A DNA stretch of 64,000 nt from Lysobacteraceae bacterium (GCA_012523465.1 JAAYIK010000025.1:1-64000); one strand, 5' to 3'. Positions 1-9,491 are shown, numbered from the stretch's first letter. Notes: generated from the letters alone by a model not told the origin. Made by a program: numbers and translations.

Positions 1-2
1 GG

Positions 3-1046
3 GTCGAGATCGTGCCCTTCGACAACAAGGGCAGCCCGCAGGAGTCGCTGGTGATCCTGCGCCAGATCGCCGACCAGGGCATCCAGTTCGTGACCCAGGG
101 CAACGGCTCGCACGTCGCCGGTGCGCTAGTGTCGGCGCTGGAGCGGCACAACCGCCGCAATCCGAACAAGATCCTTTACTTCAACTACGCCGCGGTCGAC
201 CCCGTTCTGACCGAGGACCAGTGCAGCTTCTGGCATTTCCGGTTCGACGCTCATTCCGAGATGAAGCTGGAGGTGTTTACCAGCTACATGGCGGAATCGC
301 CGGACGTAAAGAAGGTGTTTCTGATCAACATGGACTATGCCCACGGGCATCAGATCCAGAACATCACCCGGCGGCTGCTGGCGCAAAAGAATCCGGACAT
401 CGAGATCGTCGGCGACGTGCTGCATCCCATCGGCAAGGTCAAGGACTTCTCGCCTTACATTGCCCAGATCCGCGCCTCCGGCGCCGATTCGGTGATCACC
501 GGCAACTGGGGTAACGACCTGGCCCTGCTGGTGCGGGCGGCCGCGGATGCCGGCCTCGAGGCTAAGTTCTACACCTACTACGGCGGCGGCCTCGGCGGGC
601 CGAAGTCGATCGGTGCGGCGGGCGAGGGCCGGCTGTTCCAGATCACCGAGTACCACCGCAACCTGCCGCTGGAGCTCGGCAAGCTCGAAGTGTATGACTT
701 CGTGCTGCCGTTCGACGAAGCCAACGGCGACGTGAATTGGTACTACGGCCGCATCGGCACCATGATGGACATGCTCAAGCTGGCCGCGGAGAAGGCCGGC
801 AGCACCGACCCGGTGGCCATCGCCTACGCGCTGGAGGACCTGGAGATGGAGACGCCGTTCGGCAAGGTCATCATGCGCGGCATCGACCATCAGCTGCTGC
901 AACCGCTGTTCATCTCCGGCTTCACCAAGGACGTCAAGTACGACGCCGAGAACAGCGGTCTGGGCTTCAAGACCGTCGTCGGGATGAGCGCCGAGCAGAC
1001 GGCGACCCCCACCACCTGCCAGATGCAGCGCCCGCCCCGGAGCTAG
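3..1046 (+). CDS. Branched-chain amino acid-type ABC transporter substrate-binding protein (5' end cut off)
   Basis: Periplasmic substrate-binding protein of the Peripla_BP_6 (LivK-like) class. The reading frame is open from the first bases of the window, so the signal peptide and about 60-80 N-terminal residues lie outside. Visible family features are an early SPQESL segment, the hinge-region text INMDYAHGHQ, and a second lobe with VKDFSPYIAQIRASGAD and TGNWGNDLALLVRAAADAG. It sits just upstream of livHMGF, with a 121-bp gap holding a small stem-loop, as expected for a binding protein made in excess over the membrane parts. The linked acetoacetyl-CoA synthetase suggests that the cargo may be a small acid or amino acid feeding acetoacetate; that is inference. 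Confidence 0.9.
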   Translation, partial: VEIVPFDNKGSPQESLVILRQIADQGIQFVTQGNGSHVAGALVSALERHNRRNPNKILYFNYAAVDPVLTEDQCSFWHFRFDAHSEMKLEVFTSYMAESPDVKKVFLINMDYAHGHQIQNITRRLLAQKNPDIEIVGDVLHPIGKVKDFSPYIAQIRASGADSVITGNWGNDLALLVRAAADAGLEAKFYTYYGGGLGGPKSIGAAGEGRLFQITEYHRNLPLELGKLEVYDFVLPFDEANGDVNWYYGRIGTMMDMLKLAAEKAGSTDPVAIAYALEDLEMETPFGKVIMRGIDHQLLQPLFISGFTKDVKYDAENSGLGFKTVVGMSAEQTATPTTCQMQRPPRS

Positions 1047-1090
1047 AGCCCCTCGCTCACTCTGAGAATCATTGTGTTATCCGTTCCCTG

Positions 1091-1106
1091 CCCAGCATTT
1101 GCTGGG
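1091..1106. other. Intercistronic stem-loop between binding protein and livH
   Basis: A perfect 7-bp inverted repeat (CCCAGCA / TGCTGGG) around TT lies between the binding-protein stop and livH. No T-run follows, so it is not an obvious terminator. Such stem-loops often protect or limit the upstream message, giving more binding protein than permease; that role is inferred. Confidence 0.4.
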
Positions 1107-1167
1107 TAGGGGCGGGCATACGGGCGAGTTTCGGCTAGGCCGAGAACTCCTGCCGAGGGTTGCTCTG

Positions 1168-2118
1168 ATGTTCGAGCTGTTCGTTTTCTCCATCATCAAC
1201 GGCCTGGTCTACGGCATGCTGCTGTTCATGCTGTCGAGCGGGCTGACTCTGATCTTCAGCATGATGGGCGTGCTCAACTTCGCCCATGCCAGCTTCTACA
1301 TGCTGGGCGCCTACGCCGCCTATCAGATCAGCGTCTACGTCGGCTTCTGGCCGGCGCTGATCATCGCGCCGCTAATCATCGCCTTCCTGGGCGCGCTGAC
1401 CGAGCGCTACGGGCTGAGGCACGTGCACCAGTATGGCCACGTGGCCGAGCTGCTGTTCACCTTCGGTCTGGTGTACGTCATCGACGAGATTGTGCACCTG
1501 ATCTGGGGCCGGCTGCCGGTGGACTACCGCATTCCGCCCTCGCTGGACTTCAGCCTGTTCACGCTGTTCGGCGCCTCCTTCCCGGCCTACCGCGGCTTTA
1601 TGCTGCTGGTGTCGGTGGTGATGTTCGTGGTGCTCTACCTGGTGCTGACCAAGACCAGGGTCGGCATGATTGTGCGTGCCTCGCTGTCCCATCCCGACAT
1701 GGTGCGGGCGCTAGGGCACAACGTGCCCATGGTGTTCACCATGGTGTTCGCGCTCGGCACCGGCCTGGCCGGTCTGGCTGGCGTGATCGCGGGCAACTAC
1801 TTCATCACCGAGCCGGGCATGGCCTGGGCCATGGGACCCATCGTCTTCGTGGTGGTGGTGTTCGGCGGCCTGGGTTCCATTGTCGGGGCGCTGTGGGCCT
1901 CGCTCATCATCGGCATCATCCAGACGGCAGCGGTGGCCATGCCTTATTCGCTGGCGGACTTGTTCGCCGTGTTCGGCCTGCAACTGACCCGGGACGCGCC
2001 GTTGGCGGATTTCTGGTTCCTGGAGCTGGCGCGGATCGCGCCCATCCTGCCCTATCTGCTGCTGGTGCTTATTTTGGTGTTCCGTCCGCGGGGCCTGATG
2101 GGGACGCGTGAAACATGA
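1168..2118 (+). CDS. livH: ABC transporter permease, LivH family
   Basis: Inner-membrane permease, 316 residues, about eight hydrophobic segments, BPD_transp_2 family. Diagnostic text is LTLIFSMMGVLNFAHASFYM near the N terminus and VFGGLGSIVGALWASLIIG in the C-terminal half, where the ATPases dock. I chose the ATG at 1168 (MFELFVFSI) because the in-frame extension upstream is not hydrophobic and runs through the intergenic stem-loop. The gene overlaps livM by four bases (ATGA), so the two are translationally coupled. It forms the pore together with LivM. Confidence 0.92.
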   Translation: MFELFVFSIINGLVYGMLLFMLSSGLTLIFSMMGVLNFAHASFYMLGAYAAYQISVYVGFWPALIIAPLIIAFLGALTERYGLRHVHQYGHVAELLFTFGLVYVIDEIVHLIWGRLPVDYRIPPSLDFSLFTLFGASFPAYRGFMLLVSVVMFVVLYLVLTKTRVGMIVRASLSHPDMVRALGHNVPMVFTMVFALGTGLAGLAGVIAGNYFITEPGMAWAMGPIVFVVVVFGGLGSIVGALWASLIIGIIQTAAVAMPYSLADLFAVFGLQLTRDAPLADFWFLELARIAPILPYLLLVLILVFRPRGLMGTRET

Positions 2119-3422
2119 GCGAGAAAGCCATGCAAAATACAGTCAGCGCCGGCCGGTTCACGCAGCTACTGGCCTGGCGGCAATATCTGCTGCTGCTGGC
2201 GGTAGTCGGTCTGGTGATCGCACTGCCGTACATCTTCACCTCGGGCCACTCGCTGTCCCTGCTCAGCCAGATGGGCATCGCCATCATCTTCGCGCTGTCC
2301 TACAACATGCTGCTGGGGCAGGGCGGCATGCTCTCGTTCGGCCATGCGGTCTACTACGGGCTGGGTGGCTTCATCACGGCCCACGTGCTCAACATGGTCG
2401 GCGATGGCCGGCTGGCGATTCCGCTCGAGTTGATGCCGCTGGTCGGTGGCCTGGGAGCGCTCGCCTTCGCGATCCCGCTGGGCTACATCAACACCAAGCG
2501 CAGCGGGGTCAGCTTCGCCATGATCACGCTGGGCATCGGCGAGCTGGTGGCGGCCAGCTCCTTGATGTTTACCGACTTTTTCGGTGGCGAGGCGGGGGTG
2601 TCGACCGACCGCATGGTCGATGTCACCCTGCTGCCGTTCGATTACGGTCCCAGCATCCAGGTTTACTACCTCATCGTGGCCTGGATGCTGCTCAGCGTGC
2701 TGGCCATGTACCTGCTGACCCAGACGCCGCTCGGCAAAATGGCCAACGCCGTGCGTGACAACTGGGAGCGGGCCCAGTTCGTCGGCTACAACCCGCGCAT
2801 CGTCAACTTCATCCAGTTCAGCATCGCCGGCTTCTTTGCTGGCGTCGCCGGCGGCCTGTTCGCCATCAACTACGAAATCCTCACCGCCGACACGGTAGGC
2901 GTGCAGCAGTCCGGCTTGGTGCTGCTGATGACCTTCATCGGCGGCGTGAGCTATTTCTTCGGTCCCATCCTGGGCGCGATCCTGATTACCTACCTCTCCA
3001 TCTCGCTGAGCAACATCACCGAGGCCTGGGTCCTGTACTTCGGCCTGCTGTTCGTGTTCATGGTGATGTACGCCCCCTCGGGGCTCGCTGGCATCATCAT
3101 GCAGCATCGCCCTGTCTGGCGGGCCGGCAAGATGGGGCGGCTGGTCGTGCCCTACCTGGTGGCGGCAGTGCCGGCCCTGATCCTGTTCTTCGGCGCGGCG
3201 GCCGTCATCGAGATGGCCTATCACCGCTCGGCGTCCTACGACCCCAGCACGCCCATGGAGCTGTTCCTGTGGGACAGCGTGGTGATCACGACCGTCTGGC
3301 CTTGGCTGTTCGCCGGTCTGGCCATCGTGATCGGCGGCGCGGGGTTGCGCTGGGCCATCCGCCGTTTCAAGGCGGTGTGGGATGAAATTCACGAAGAGAT
3401 AGCGGCGGGAGGTGGGGCATGA
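2115..3422 (+). CDS. livM: ABC transporter permease, LivM family
   Basis: Second inner-membrane permease of the Liv importer, 435 residues. Family signatures are IIFALSYNMLLGQGGMLSFG near residue 55 and FIGGVSYFFGPILGAIL near residue 275. It is longer than most LivM proteins because of an extra C-terminal membrane region after residue about 330 (VVPYLVAAVPALILFFGAA and a last helix near residue 410), ending in a charged tail. ATGA overlaps join it to livH upstream and livG downstream. Confidence 0.92.
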   Translation: MSEKAMQNTVSAGRFTQLLAWRQYLLLLAVVGLVIALPYIFTSGHSLSLLSQMGIAIIFALSYNMLLGQGGMLSFGHAVYYGLGGFITAHVLNMVGDGRLAIPLELMPLVGGLGALAFAIPLGYINTKRSGVSFAMITLGIGELVAASSLMFTDFFGGEAGVSTDRMVDVTLLPFDYGPSIQVYYLIVAWMLLSVLAMYLLTQTPLGKMANAVRDNWERAQFVGYNPRIVNFIQFSIAGFFAGVAGGLFAINYEILTADTVGVQQSGLVLLMTFIGGVSYFFGPILGAILITYLSISLSNITEAWVLYFGLLFVFMVMYAPSGLAGIIMQHRPVWRAGKMGRLVVPYLVAAVPALILFFGAAAVIEMAYHRSASYDPSTPMELFLWDSVVITTVWPWLFAGLAIVIGGAGLRWAIRRFKAVWDEIHEEIAAGGGA

Positions 3423-4174
3423 GTACCCCGGCGCTGAAGCTGGTCGACGTCCACAAGCATTTCGGCAACAGCCACATCATCCGTGGTGTCACCCTGGAGG
3501 TGAAGAAGGGCGAGCGGCACGCCATCCTCGGCCCGAACGGAGCAGGCAAATCGACCCTGTTCAACCTGATCAGCGGCCGGTTCGCGCCTAGCTCGGGCAC
3601 TATCGAGCTGAACGGCCAGCCTATCCACGGTCTGCCGCCGTACAAGATCAACCGCATGGGGCTGAGCCGCAGCTTCCAGGTGACCAACCTGTTCCACCGG
3701 ATGACGGTGTTCGAGAACATCCGCTGCGCCCTGCTGTGGTCCAAAGGTTACCGCTATTCCTTCTGGCATCTGCTGGGCTGGCAGAAGGAGCTGAACGAGG
3801 AGGCTGAGCACATCCTGGAGCGCATCAGGCTGATCGGGCGGCGCGACGTGCAGGCATCGCTGCTGTCCTATGCCGAGCAACGGGCGCTGGAGATCGGCGC
3901 CACCATCGCCGGCGGCGCCGAGGTCATCCTGCTGGACGAGCCGACGGCCGGCATGAGCCGCACGGAAAGCGATCAGGCGGTCGAGTTGCTGCGCGAGGTC
4001 ACCGAAGGCAAGACGCTGCTGGTGGTCGAGCACGACATGAGCGTGGTGTTCAATTTGGCCGACCGGATCTCGGTGGTAGTCTACGGCCAGATCATCGCCA
4101 CCGACACGCCCGATCGCATCCGTGAGAACAAGGCCGTGCAAGAAGCCTATCTCGGTCAGTTGGAGGTGGCCTGA
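3419..4174 (+). CDS. livG: ABC transporter ATP-binding protein, LivG family
   Basis: Cytoplasmic ATPase subunit, 251 residues. Walker A is intact (GPNGAGKST, residues about 38-46), Walker B plus catalytic Glu is present (VILLDEPTAG), and the switch His is present (VVEHD). The signature motif, however, reads LSYAEQR: the normally invariant Gly is Ala (codon 3872-3874). In a LivG/LivF heterodimer this motif faces the LivF Walker A, which is also altered, so one of the two ATP sites looks degenerate. It overlaps livF by one base (TGATG). Confidence 0.93.
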   Translation: MSTPALKLVDVHKHFGNSHIIRGVTLEVKKGERHAILGPNGAGKSTLFNLISGRFAPSSGTIELNGQPIHGLPPYKINRMGLSRSFQVTNLFHRMTVFENIRCALLWSKGYRYSFWHLLGWQKELNEEAEHILERIRLIGRRDVQASLLSYAEQRALEIGATIAGGAEVILLDEPTAGMSRTESDQAVELLREVTEGKTLLVVEHDMSVVFNLADRISVVVYGQIIATDTPDRIRENKAVQEAYLGQLEVA

Positions 4175-4869
4175 TGCTCGAAGTGAAAGACCTGCACGCC
4201 TACTACGGCAAGAGCCACATCCTCCAGGGCGTGGACATGCACGTGGGGAAAGGCGAGATCGTCAGCCTGCTGGGGCGCAACGGAGTCGGCCGGTCGACGA
4301 CCTGCAAGGCCATCATGGGACTGGTGCCGCCAATCGGCTCGGTGCGCTACAACGGCGTCGAGCTGGCCGGCAAAGAGCCGCACCAGATCGCCCGGCTCGG
4401 CCTTGGCTACGTGCCCGAGGACCGACAAGTCTTTCCCGGCCTGACCACCCGGCAAAACCTGGAACTCGGCATGAAGAGCGCCCGCAGCAATGGCCGCTGG
4501 ACCATCGAGGACGCATACGAGCTGTTCCCGCGCCTCAAGGAGCGGGCCGACACCCCGGCCGAGGTGCTCTCCGGCGGCGAGCAGCAAATGCTCAGCATGT
4601 GCCGCACGCTCATGGGCGACCCGGAGCTCATCATCGTCGACGAGCCCACCGAGGGGTTAGCACCCATGATCGTGGAACAGGTCGGCCGGTTCCTGCTGGA
4701 GATCGCCCAGCGCGGCGTGTCCATCCTGCTGGTGGAGCAGAAGCTGACCATCGCGTTGCGCATCTCGCAGCGGGTGTATGTGATGGGGCATGGCAAGATC
4801 GTGTTCGAGGGCACGCCGGCCGAGCTGCAAGCCAACGCCCAGGTGCGCAAGGAATGGCTGGAGGTCTGA
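4174..4869 (+). CDS. livF: ABC transporter ATP-binding protein, LivF family, with altered Walker A
   Basis: Second ATPase subunit, 231 residues. The signature LSGGEQQ and Walker B IIVDEPTEG are canonical, and the switch region has Gln (LLVEQK), as is usual for LivF. The Walker A reads GRNGVGRST: the phosphate-binding Lys is Arg (codon 4291-4293). An Arg here usually cripples ATP hydrolysis in that site. I believe some LivF subfamilies carry this change, so it may be inherited rather than a local mutation. The stop is one base before the acetoacetyl-CoA synthetase start. Confidence 0.92.
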   Translation: MLEVKDLHAYYGKSHILQGVDMHVGKGEIVSLLGRNGVGRSTTCKAIMGLVPPIGSVRYNGVELAGKEPHQIARLGLGYVPEDRQVFPGLTTRQNLELGMKSARSNGRWTIEDAYELFPRLKERADTPAEVLSGGEQQMLSMCRTLMGDPELIIVDEPTEGLAPMIVEQVGRFLLEIAQRGVSILLVEQKLTIALRISQRVYVMGHGKIVFEGTPAELQANAQVRKEWLEV

Positions 4870-4870
4870 C

Positions 4871-6847
4871 ATGAGCCAAACCCCCGAGATCCTGTGGCAG
4901 CCGAGCCAGGAGCAGATCGAGCGCACTCGGCTGCACGACTACATGCGCTGGCTGGCGCGGCACAAGGGGCTGGAGTTCGCCGACTACCATGCCCTCTGGG
5001 AATGGTCGGTGCACAGCTTGGAGGCCTTCTGGGAGTCCATCTGGCAGTACTTCGACGTCCAGGCGGCGGTCTCCTACGAGCGAGTGCTGGACGGCTACGA
5101 CATGCCGGGCGCCAAGTGGTTCGAGGGCAGTCGGCTCAATTTGGCCAGCCAGCTGTTCCGCTTCCATGCCGAGGAGCCGGAGCGGCCGGCCATCATCGCC
5201 CGCTCCGAGCTGCGGCTGCTGACCACTCTGAGCTGGGGCGAGCTTAAGCGCCAGGTCAGCCAGCTGGCGCAGGCGCTGCGGCGGCTGGGCGTGCAGCCGG
5301 GCGACCGGGTGGTTGCGTACCTGCCCAACTTGCCGGAGACAGTGGTCGCTTTCTTCGCCTGCGCCAGCATCGGCGCCATTTGGTCCAGCTGCTCACCCGA
5401 CATGGGCACTCGCAGCGTGGTCGACCGCTTCCGTCAGATCGACCCCAAGGTGCTGATCGCGGTTGACGGCTACCGTTACGGCGGCAAGGACTTCGACCGG
5501 CGCGGCGTGGTGGAGCAGCTGCGTGCGGAGCTGCCGACGCTGCAGCACGTGGTGCTGCTGCCCTATCTCGATCCCGCCGCACGGCTGCCCGGCGCCCACC
5601 TCTGGACGGACCTGCTACAGGGCGAGGCGGAGATCGTGATCGAGCAGCTACCGTTCGACCATCCGCTGTGGGTGGTCTACTCCTCCGGCACGACCGGACT
5701 GCCCAAGCCCATCGTCCACGGCCATGGCGGCGTCCTGCTGGAGACCCTCAAGGGCCATGCTCTGCACATGGACCTGGGGCCGGACGATCGCTTTATGTGG
5801 TTCACCACCACCGGCTGGATCATGTGGAACTCTCAGATCGGCGGTCTGCTGGTGGGCTCGACCATCTGCCTCTACGACGGCAACCCCGGCCATCCGGACC
5901 TGGAGACGCTGTGGCGCTTCGCCGGCGAGACCGCGATGACCTTCTTCGGCGCCGGCGCGGCCTACTTCCTCAACTGCAAGAAGGCCGACATCGAGCCGGG
6001 CAAGATTGCCGACCTCTCCCGGCTGCGCGCGGTCGGCTTTACCGGCTCGCCGCTGCCGGAGGAGGGCTTCCAGTGGCTGAGCGACAAGCTGGGCCGGCAC
6101 GTGTTGATCGCCGGCAGCAGCGGTGGCACCGACGTGGCGGCGGCCTTCGTCGGCTCCTGCCCGATCCTGCCGCTGTACGCGGGCGAGATGCAGTGCCGCG
6201 GCCTGGGGCTGGCGGTCTATGCCATGGACGACGCCGGCAACCCGCTCGAAGACGAGGTCGGCGAGCTGGTGGTCACCAAGCCCATGCCCTCCATGCCGCT
6301 GTTCTTCTGGAACGACCCCGACGGCAAGCGCTACCGGGAGAGCTATTTCGAGATGTACCCGGGTTGGTGGCGGCACGGTGACTGGCTGCGCATCACGCCG
6401 CGCGGCGGGGCCATCATCTACGGCCGTTCCGACACTACTATCAACCGTCACGGCATCCGCATGGGCACCAGCGAGATCTACCGCGTGGTGGAGGAGTTTC
6501 CAGAGGTGCTGGACAGCCTGGTGGTGGACCTGGAGTTCCTGGGCCGGGAGTCCTTCATGCCGCTGTTCGTGGTGTTGCGGGAGGGCGTCGAGCTGGATGA
6601 GGCATTGGCCGAACGCATCAAGAACGCCATCCGCACCCAGCTCTCGGCCCGCCACGTCCCCAACGAGGTGATCGCGGTGCCGGAAGTGCCGCGCACCCTC
6701 ACCGGCAAGAAGATGGAACTGCCGATCAAGAAGCTGCTGCTGGGCATGCCGCTGGACCAGGTCGCCAACCCGGACGCCATGGCCAACCCGCACAGCCTGG
6801 ATTGGTACATCGATTACGCCGCCCGCCGGGCCAAGCAGCCGGCTTGA
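4871..6847 (+). CDS. aacS: Acetoacetyl-CoA synthetase (acetoacetate-CoA ligase)
   Basis: Cytosolic enzyme of the ANL superfamily that activates acetoacetate with ATP and CoA (EC 6.2.1.16), 658 residues, the usual length for AacS. N-terminal ACAS-type segment with WSVHSLEAFWESIWQYFDV; P-loop YSSGTTGLPKPIVHG near residue 268; family text TTTGWIMWNSQIGGLLVG; C-terminal YGRSDTTINRHGIRMGTSEI and the catalytic-Lys region LTGKKMELPIKKLL. The start at 4871 follows the livF stop by one base, so it belongs to the Liv operon. A terminator follows 20 bases downstream. Other short beta-keto acids are possible substrates. Confidence 0.93.
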   Translation: MSQTPEILWQPSQEQIERTRLHDYMRWLARHKGLEFADYHALWEWSVHSLEAFWESIWQYFDVQAAVSYERVLDGYDMPGAKWFEGSRLNLASQLFRFHAEEPERPAIIARSELRLLTTLSWGELKRQVSQLAQALRRLGVQPGDRVVAYLPNLPETVVAFFACASIGAIWSSCSPDMGTRSVVDRFRQIDPKVLIAVDGYRYGGKDFDRRGVVEQLRAELPTLQHVVLLPYLDPAARLPGAHLWTDLLQGEAEIVIEQLPFDHPLWVVYSSGTTGLPKPIVHGHGGVLLETLKGHALHMDLGPDDRFMWFTTTGWIMWNSQIGGLLVGSTICLYDGNPGHPDLETLWRFAGETAMTFFGAGAAYFLNCKKADIEPGKIADLSRLRAVGFTGSPLPEEGFQWLSDKLGRHVLIAGSSGGTDVAAAFVGSCPILPLYAGEMQCRGLGLAVYAMDDAGNPLEDEVGELVVTKPMPSMPLFFWNDPDGKRYRESYFEMYPGWWRHGDWLRITPRGGAIIYGRSDTTINRHGIRMGTSEIYRVVEEFPEVLDSLVVDLEFLGRESFMPLFVVLREGVELDEALAERIKNAIRTQLSARHVPNEVIAVPEVPRTLTGKKMELPIKKLLLGMPLDQVANPDAMANPHSLDWYIDYAARRAKQPA

Positions 6848-6866
6848 GTCCCGGCACTTTCCAAGC

Positions 6867-6904
6867 CGCCCCGGCCGGTTCAGCAGGCCGGGGCGCTCTT
6901 TTTC
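6867..6904 (+). terminator. Rho-independent terminator of the liv-aacS operon
   Basis: Perfect 10-bp GC stem (CGCCCCGGCC / GGCCGGGGCG) with a 9-nt loop, followed by CTCTTTTT. It begins 20 bases after the aacS stop. Confidence 0.9.
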
Positions 6905-7035
6905 TCCTCGCGGCGGCGCGGGCGCGGTACGCTATATTCATCAGCTAATCCGAAACTAACGATTCACTAAGAGTCGGTGCGCCTGCCACGGCCACCGCCG
7001 GCCGTACCAACGTCCGTATCGAGAGCCGAATTGAA

Positions 7036-8106
7036 ATGAACCATACAACCCTGCGTCGGGCGGTCGCCTGGCTGACTGCCCTGCTGCTGCTTTGCTTGTC
7101 GCTTTCCGCCTTTGCCGAGCTGCGCGTCGCGGCCTGGAATATCCAGCATTTCGGCTGGGGCAAGAAGAAGAATCTGGATGCGGTGGCTGCGGTGGTGGAG
7201 CGCTTCGACCTGGTGGCGGTGGTCGAGCTCATGCGGCCGGAGGCCCTGACCGAGCTGGAGCGGCGGTTGGAGCAGCGCACCCGGGAGGCCTGGTCTAGCA
7301 TGGCCAGCGAAGCCATCGGGCGCGGCAGCCACAAGGAGCATTACGGCTTCATCTGGCGCGAGTCGGCGGCGCGCTATGTGGACGGCGCGGTGGTCTACAT
7401 TGACATCGACGACAGCTTCGCCCGCGAGCCCTTCTCAGCCCGTTTCCAGGACCGCCAGAGCGGGCAGGTGTTCGCCCTGGCCGCGGTGCATATCCTCTAC
7501 GGCAAGTCGGTGCGCGACCGCCTGCCGGAGCTGCGGGCGCTAGCCGAGTACTGGGACTGGCTGGGAGAGATCTATCCCGGCACGCCGCGCATCCTGGCCG
7601 GCGATTTCAACATCGTCCCAGATCATCCTGCCCTGGCGGCGCTGCACAGCCGAGCGCAACCGCTGATCACCCAGGGCGCGACCACGCTTTCCTCCCACGA
7701 CGGCCGCTACGCCAATCTCTACGACAACCTCTGGGTTGAGCCGGGCGGCTTCGTGATCAGCGAGGTCGGCATCGCCCGTTTCCCGGAGTGGCTGGGGCTG
7801 AGCCACGAGGCCGCCCGCGCCACGGTGTCCGACCACGCACCGGTTTATATGGTGCTGGGCGAGCCGGACCGGCCAGTGGCGCCGGCTGGCCGCCAGGCGA
7901 CCATGGCAAGGGCGGACTGCGTCGATCTCAACCGCTCCGAACCAGAGCACCTGATCCGGCTGCCGCACGTCGGACCCGCGCGGGCGCAGGCCATCGTTGC
8001 CGGCCGGCCCTGGCGCAGCGTGGCGGAGCTGGTGCGCATCCGCGGCTTGAGCCCTGCCCGGGTCGCCGACATCCGCGCCAGCGGGCTGCTGTGCGAGAGC
8101 TTTTGA
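7036..8106 (+). CDS. Exported endonuclease/exonuclease/phosphatase-family protein with C-terminal helix-hairpin-helix
   Basis: 356 residues. A signal peptide (about residues 1-27, hydrophobic ALLLLCLSLSAFA) precedes an EEP (DNase I-like) domain: AAWNIQHFG, VVELMRPEAL, the metal/catalytic block AGDFNIVPDHP and the C-terminal VSDHAPVY. Residues about 295-350 form a ComEA-like helix-hairpin-helix (VDLNRSEPEHLIRLPHVGPA, then a second hairpin RIRGLSPARVADIR), which normally binds DNA without sequence specificity. A periplasmic or secreted nuclease is the simplest reading; a phosphodiesterase is the alternative. It is transcribed alone after the aacS terminator, and TATATT at 6932-6937 could be a -10 element. 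Confidence 0.8.
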   Translation: MNHTTLRRAVAWLTALLLLCLSLSAFAELRVAAWNIQHFGWGKKKNLDAVAAVVERFDLVAVVELMRPEALTELERRLEQRTREAWSSMASEAIGRGSHKEHYGFIWRESAARYVDGAVVYIDIDDSFAREPFSARFQDRQSGQVFALAAVHILYGKSVRDRLPELRALAEYWDWLGEIYPGTPRILAGDFNIVPDHPALAALHSRAQPLITQGATTLSSHDGRYANLYDNLWVEPGGFVISEVGIARFPEWLGLSHEAARATVSDHAPVYMVLGEPDRPVAPAGRQATMARADCVDLNRSEPEHLIRLPHVGPARAQAIVAGRPWRSVAELVRIRGLSPARVADIRASGLLCESF

Positions 8107-8195
8107 GCGCTGTCTTCGCTTCAATGCCGGCTGCCGCCACGTTCCCTGCCTGGTGCTGCCTGGACTAGGCTTGCAGCAGGAAACGGAGCTCAGCC

Positions 8196-9491
8196 ATGGC
8201 CGTCTTCTTCCAGCGCCTGCTCAATGTCCGCCGCGACGAGCTGCTGCCGGTGCTGCTGTCGGCTCTGCTGTTCTTTTGCATTCTGACCGCGCTGATGCTG
8301 CTGCGGCCGGCGCGGGAGGCGCTGGGGATGCAGCGGGGCATTGAAGCGGTGCGGTGGCTATTTATCGGCACGGCGCTGGCGACCTTGCTGGTGAATCCAC
8401 TGTTCGGCCTGCTGGTGAGCTGGCTGCGGCGGCTGGCCTTTATCGCCGTCGTCTACGGCTTCTTCGCGCTGAGCCTGCTGGCGTTCTACCTGGTTATGGT
8501 GCTGGCGCCGGGAGCCATCGGCGTGGCCAGCGGCCAGGTCTTCTATGTCTGGTTCAGCGTCTTCAACCTGTTCTCCACCATGGTGTTCTGGGCCTTGATG
8601 GCGGACCGCTTCTCGCTCGAGCAGAGCAAGCGGTTTTTCGGCGTAATCGCCGTCGGCGGCACCTGTGGCGCCATCGCCGGGCCCGCGCTGGCTTCCTTGC
8701 TGGCAGCACCGCTGGGCACCCCGGCCTTGCTGCTGGTGTCGACCGGCTTGCTGCTGGCGGCGATTGGCCTGATCCGTCTGCTGGCGCGCTTCGAGCCGGC
8801 CGGTTGCGGCGCGGCAGCAGCGCAGCGCATTGGCGGCAGCGCCTGGGAAGGGCTGCGGGCGGTGTTCCGCTCCCGCTACCTGTTGGGCCTGGCGGCCTAT
8901 GTGATCATTCTGGCGGTGATTGCGACCTTTCTCTATTTCACCCGCCTGCAGATGGTGGCGGCGCTGGGAACGGAGCTGGATTACCGTACCGTGGTGTTCG
9001 CCCGCATCGACGTCGCTACCCAGGTGGCGACGCTGCTGATGCAGTTGTTGCTGGCCGGGCGCCTGATGCAGCGTTTCGGGGTGGCCGCGACCTTGGCGCT
9101 GTTGCCGCTGACCGCGGCATGCGGTTTCATCGGCCTGGCTCTGGCGGGATCGCTGCTGGTGCTGGTGGTGTTCGAGGCCGTCTTCCGCGCCGTGCAGCGG
9201 GCGCTGATGCGACCGGCCCGGGAGACGCTGTATACGGTGGTAAGCCGCGAGGACAAATATAAATCCAAGGCCTTCATCGATACCTTCGTCTACCGCGGCG
9301 GCGACGTGCTGGGCGCCCAGCTGGAAGGGCTGCTCGGCCGGCTCGGGCTGGGATTGGCGGCACTCACCGCCCTGGTTGTGCCGCTGGCGCTGGTTTGGCT
9401 GGCGCTGGGAATCTGGCTGGGCCGCACCCAGGAACGTCTGGCCGAGGCAGGGGACATGCCGCCGACAACCAAAAGGAGACCGTTGCCATGA
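8196..9491 (+). CDS. NTP/NDP-exchange-type (ADP/ATP carrier-like) MFS membrane protein
   Basis: Integral membrane protein, 431 residues, 11-12 predicted helices. The N-terminal LRPAREALGMQ and the late block KAFIDTFVYRGGDVLGAQLE match the Tlc/Npt-like group, which in intracellular bacteria swaps host ATP for ADP. In free-living bacteria members of this group have unknown substrates, so nucleotide exchange should not be assumed. The stop overlaps the next start (ATGA at 9488), so it is coupled to the aldo/keto reductase. Confidence 0.75.
   Translation: MAVFFQRLLNVRRDELLPVLLSALLFFCILTALMLLRPAREALGMQRGIEAVRWLFIGTALATLLVNPLFGLLVSWLRRLAFIAVVYGFFALSLLAFYLVMVLAPGAIGVASGQVFYVWFSVFNLFSTMVFWALMADRFSLEQSKRFFGVIAVGGTCGAIAGPALASLLAAPLGTPALLLVSTGLLLAAIGLIRLLARFEPAGCGAAAAQRIGGSAWEGLRAVFRSRYLLGLAAYVIILAVIATFLYFTRLQMVAALGTELDYRTVVFARIDVATQVATLLMQLLLAGRLMQRFGVAATLALLPLTAACGFIGLALAGSLLVLVVFEAVFRAVQRALMRPARETLYTVVSREDKYKSKAFIDTFVYRGGDVLGAQLEGLLGRLGLGLAALTALVVPLALVWLALGIWLGRTQERLAEAGDMPPTTKRRPLP

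Noticed and set aside
8196-9491. Obligate intracellular life style from the ADP/ATP-carrier-like protein
   Set aside because: Related proteins occur in free-living bacteria, and the rest of the window shows rich metabolism.
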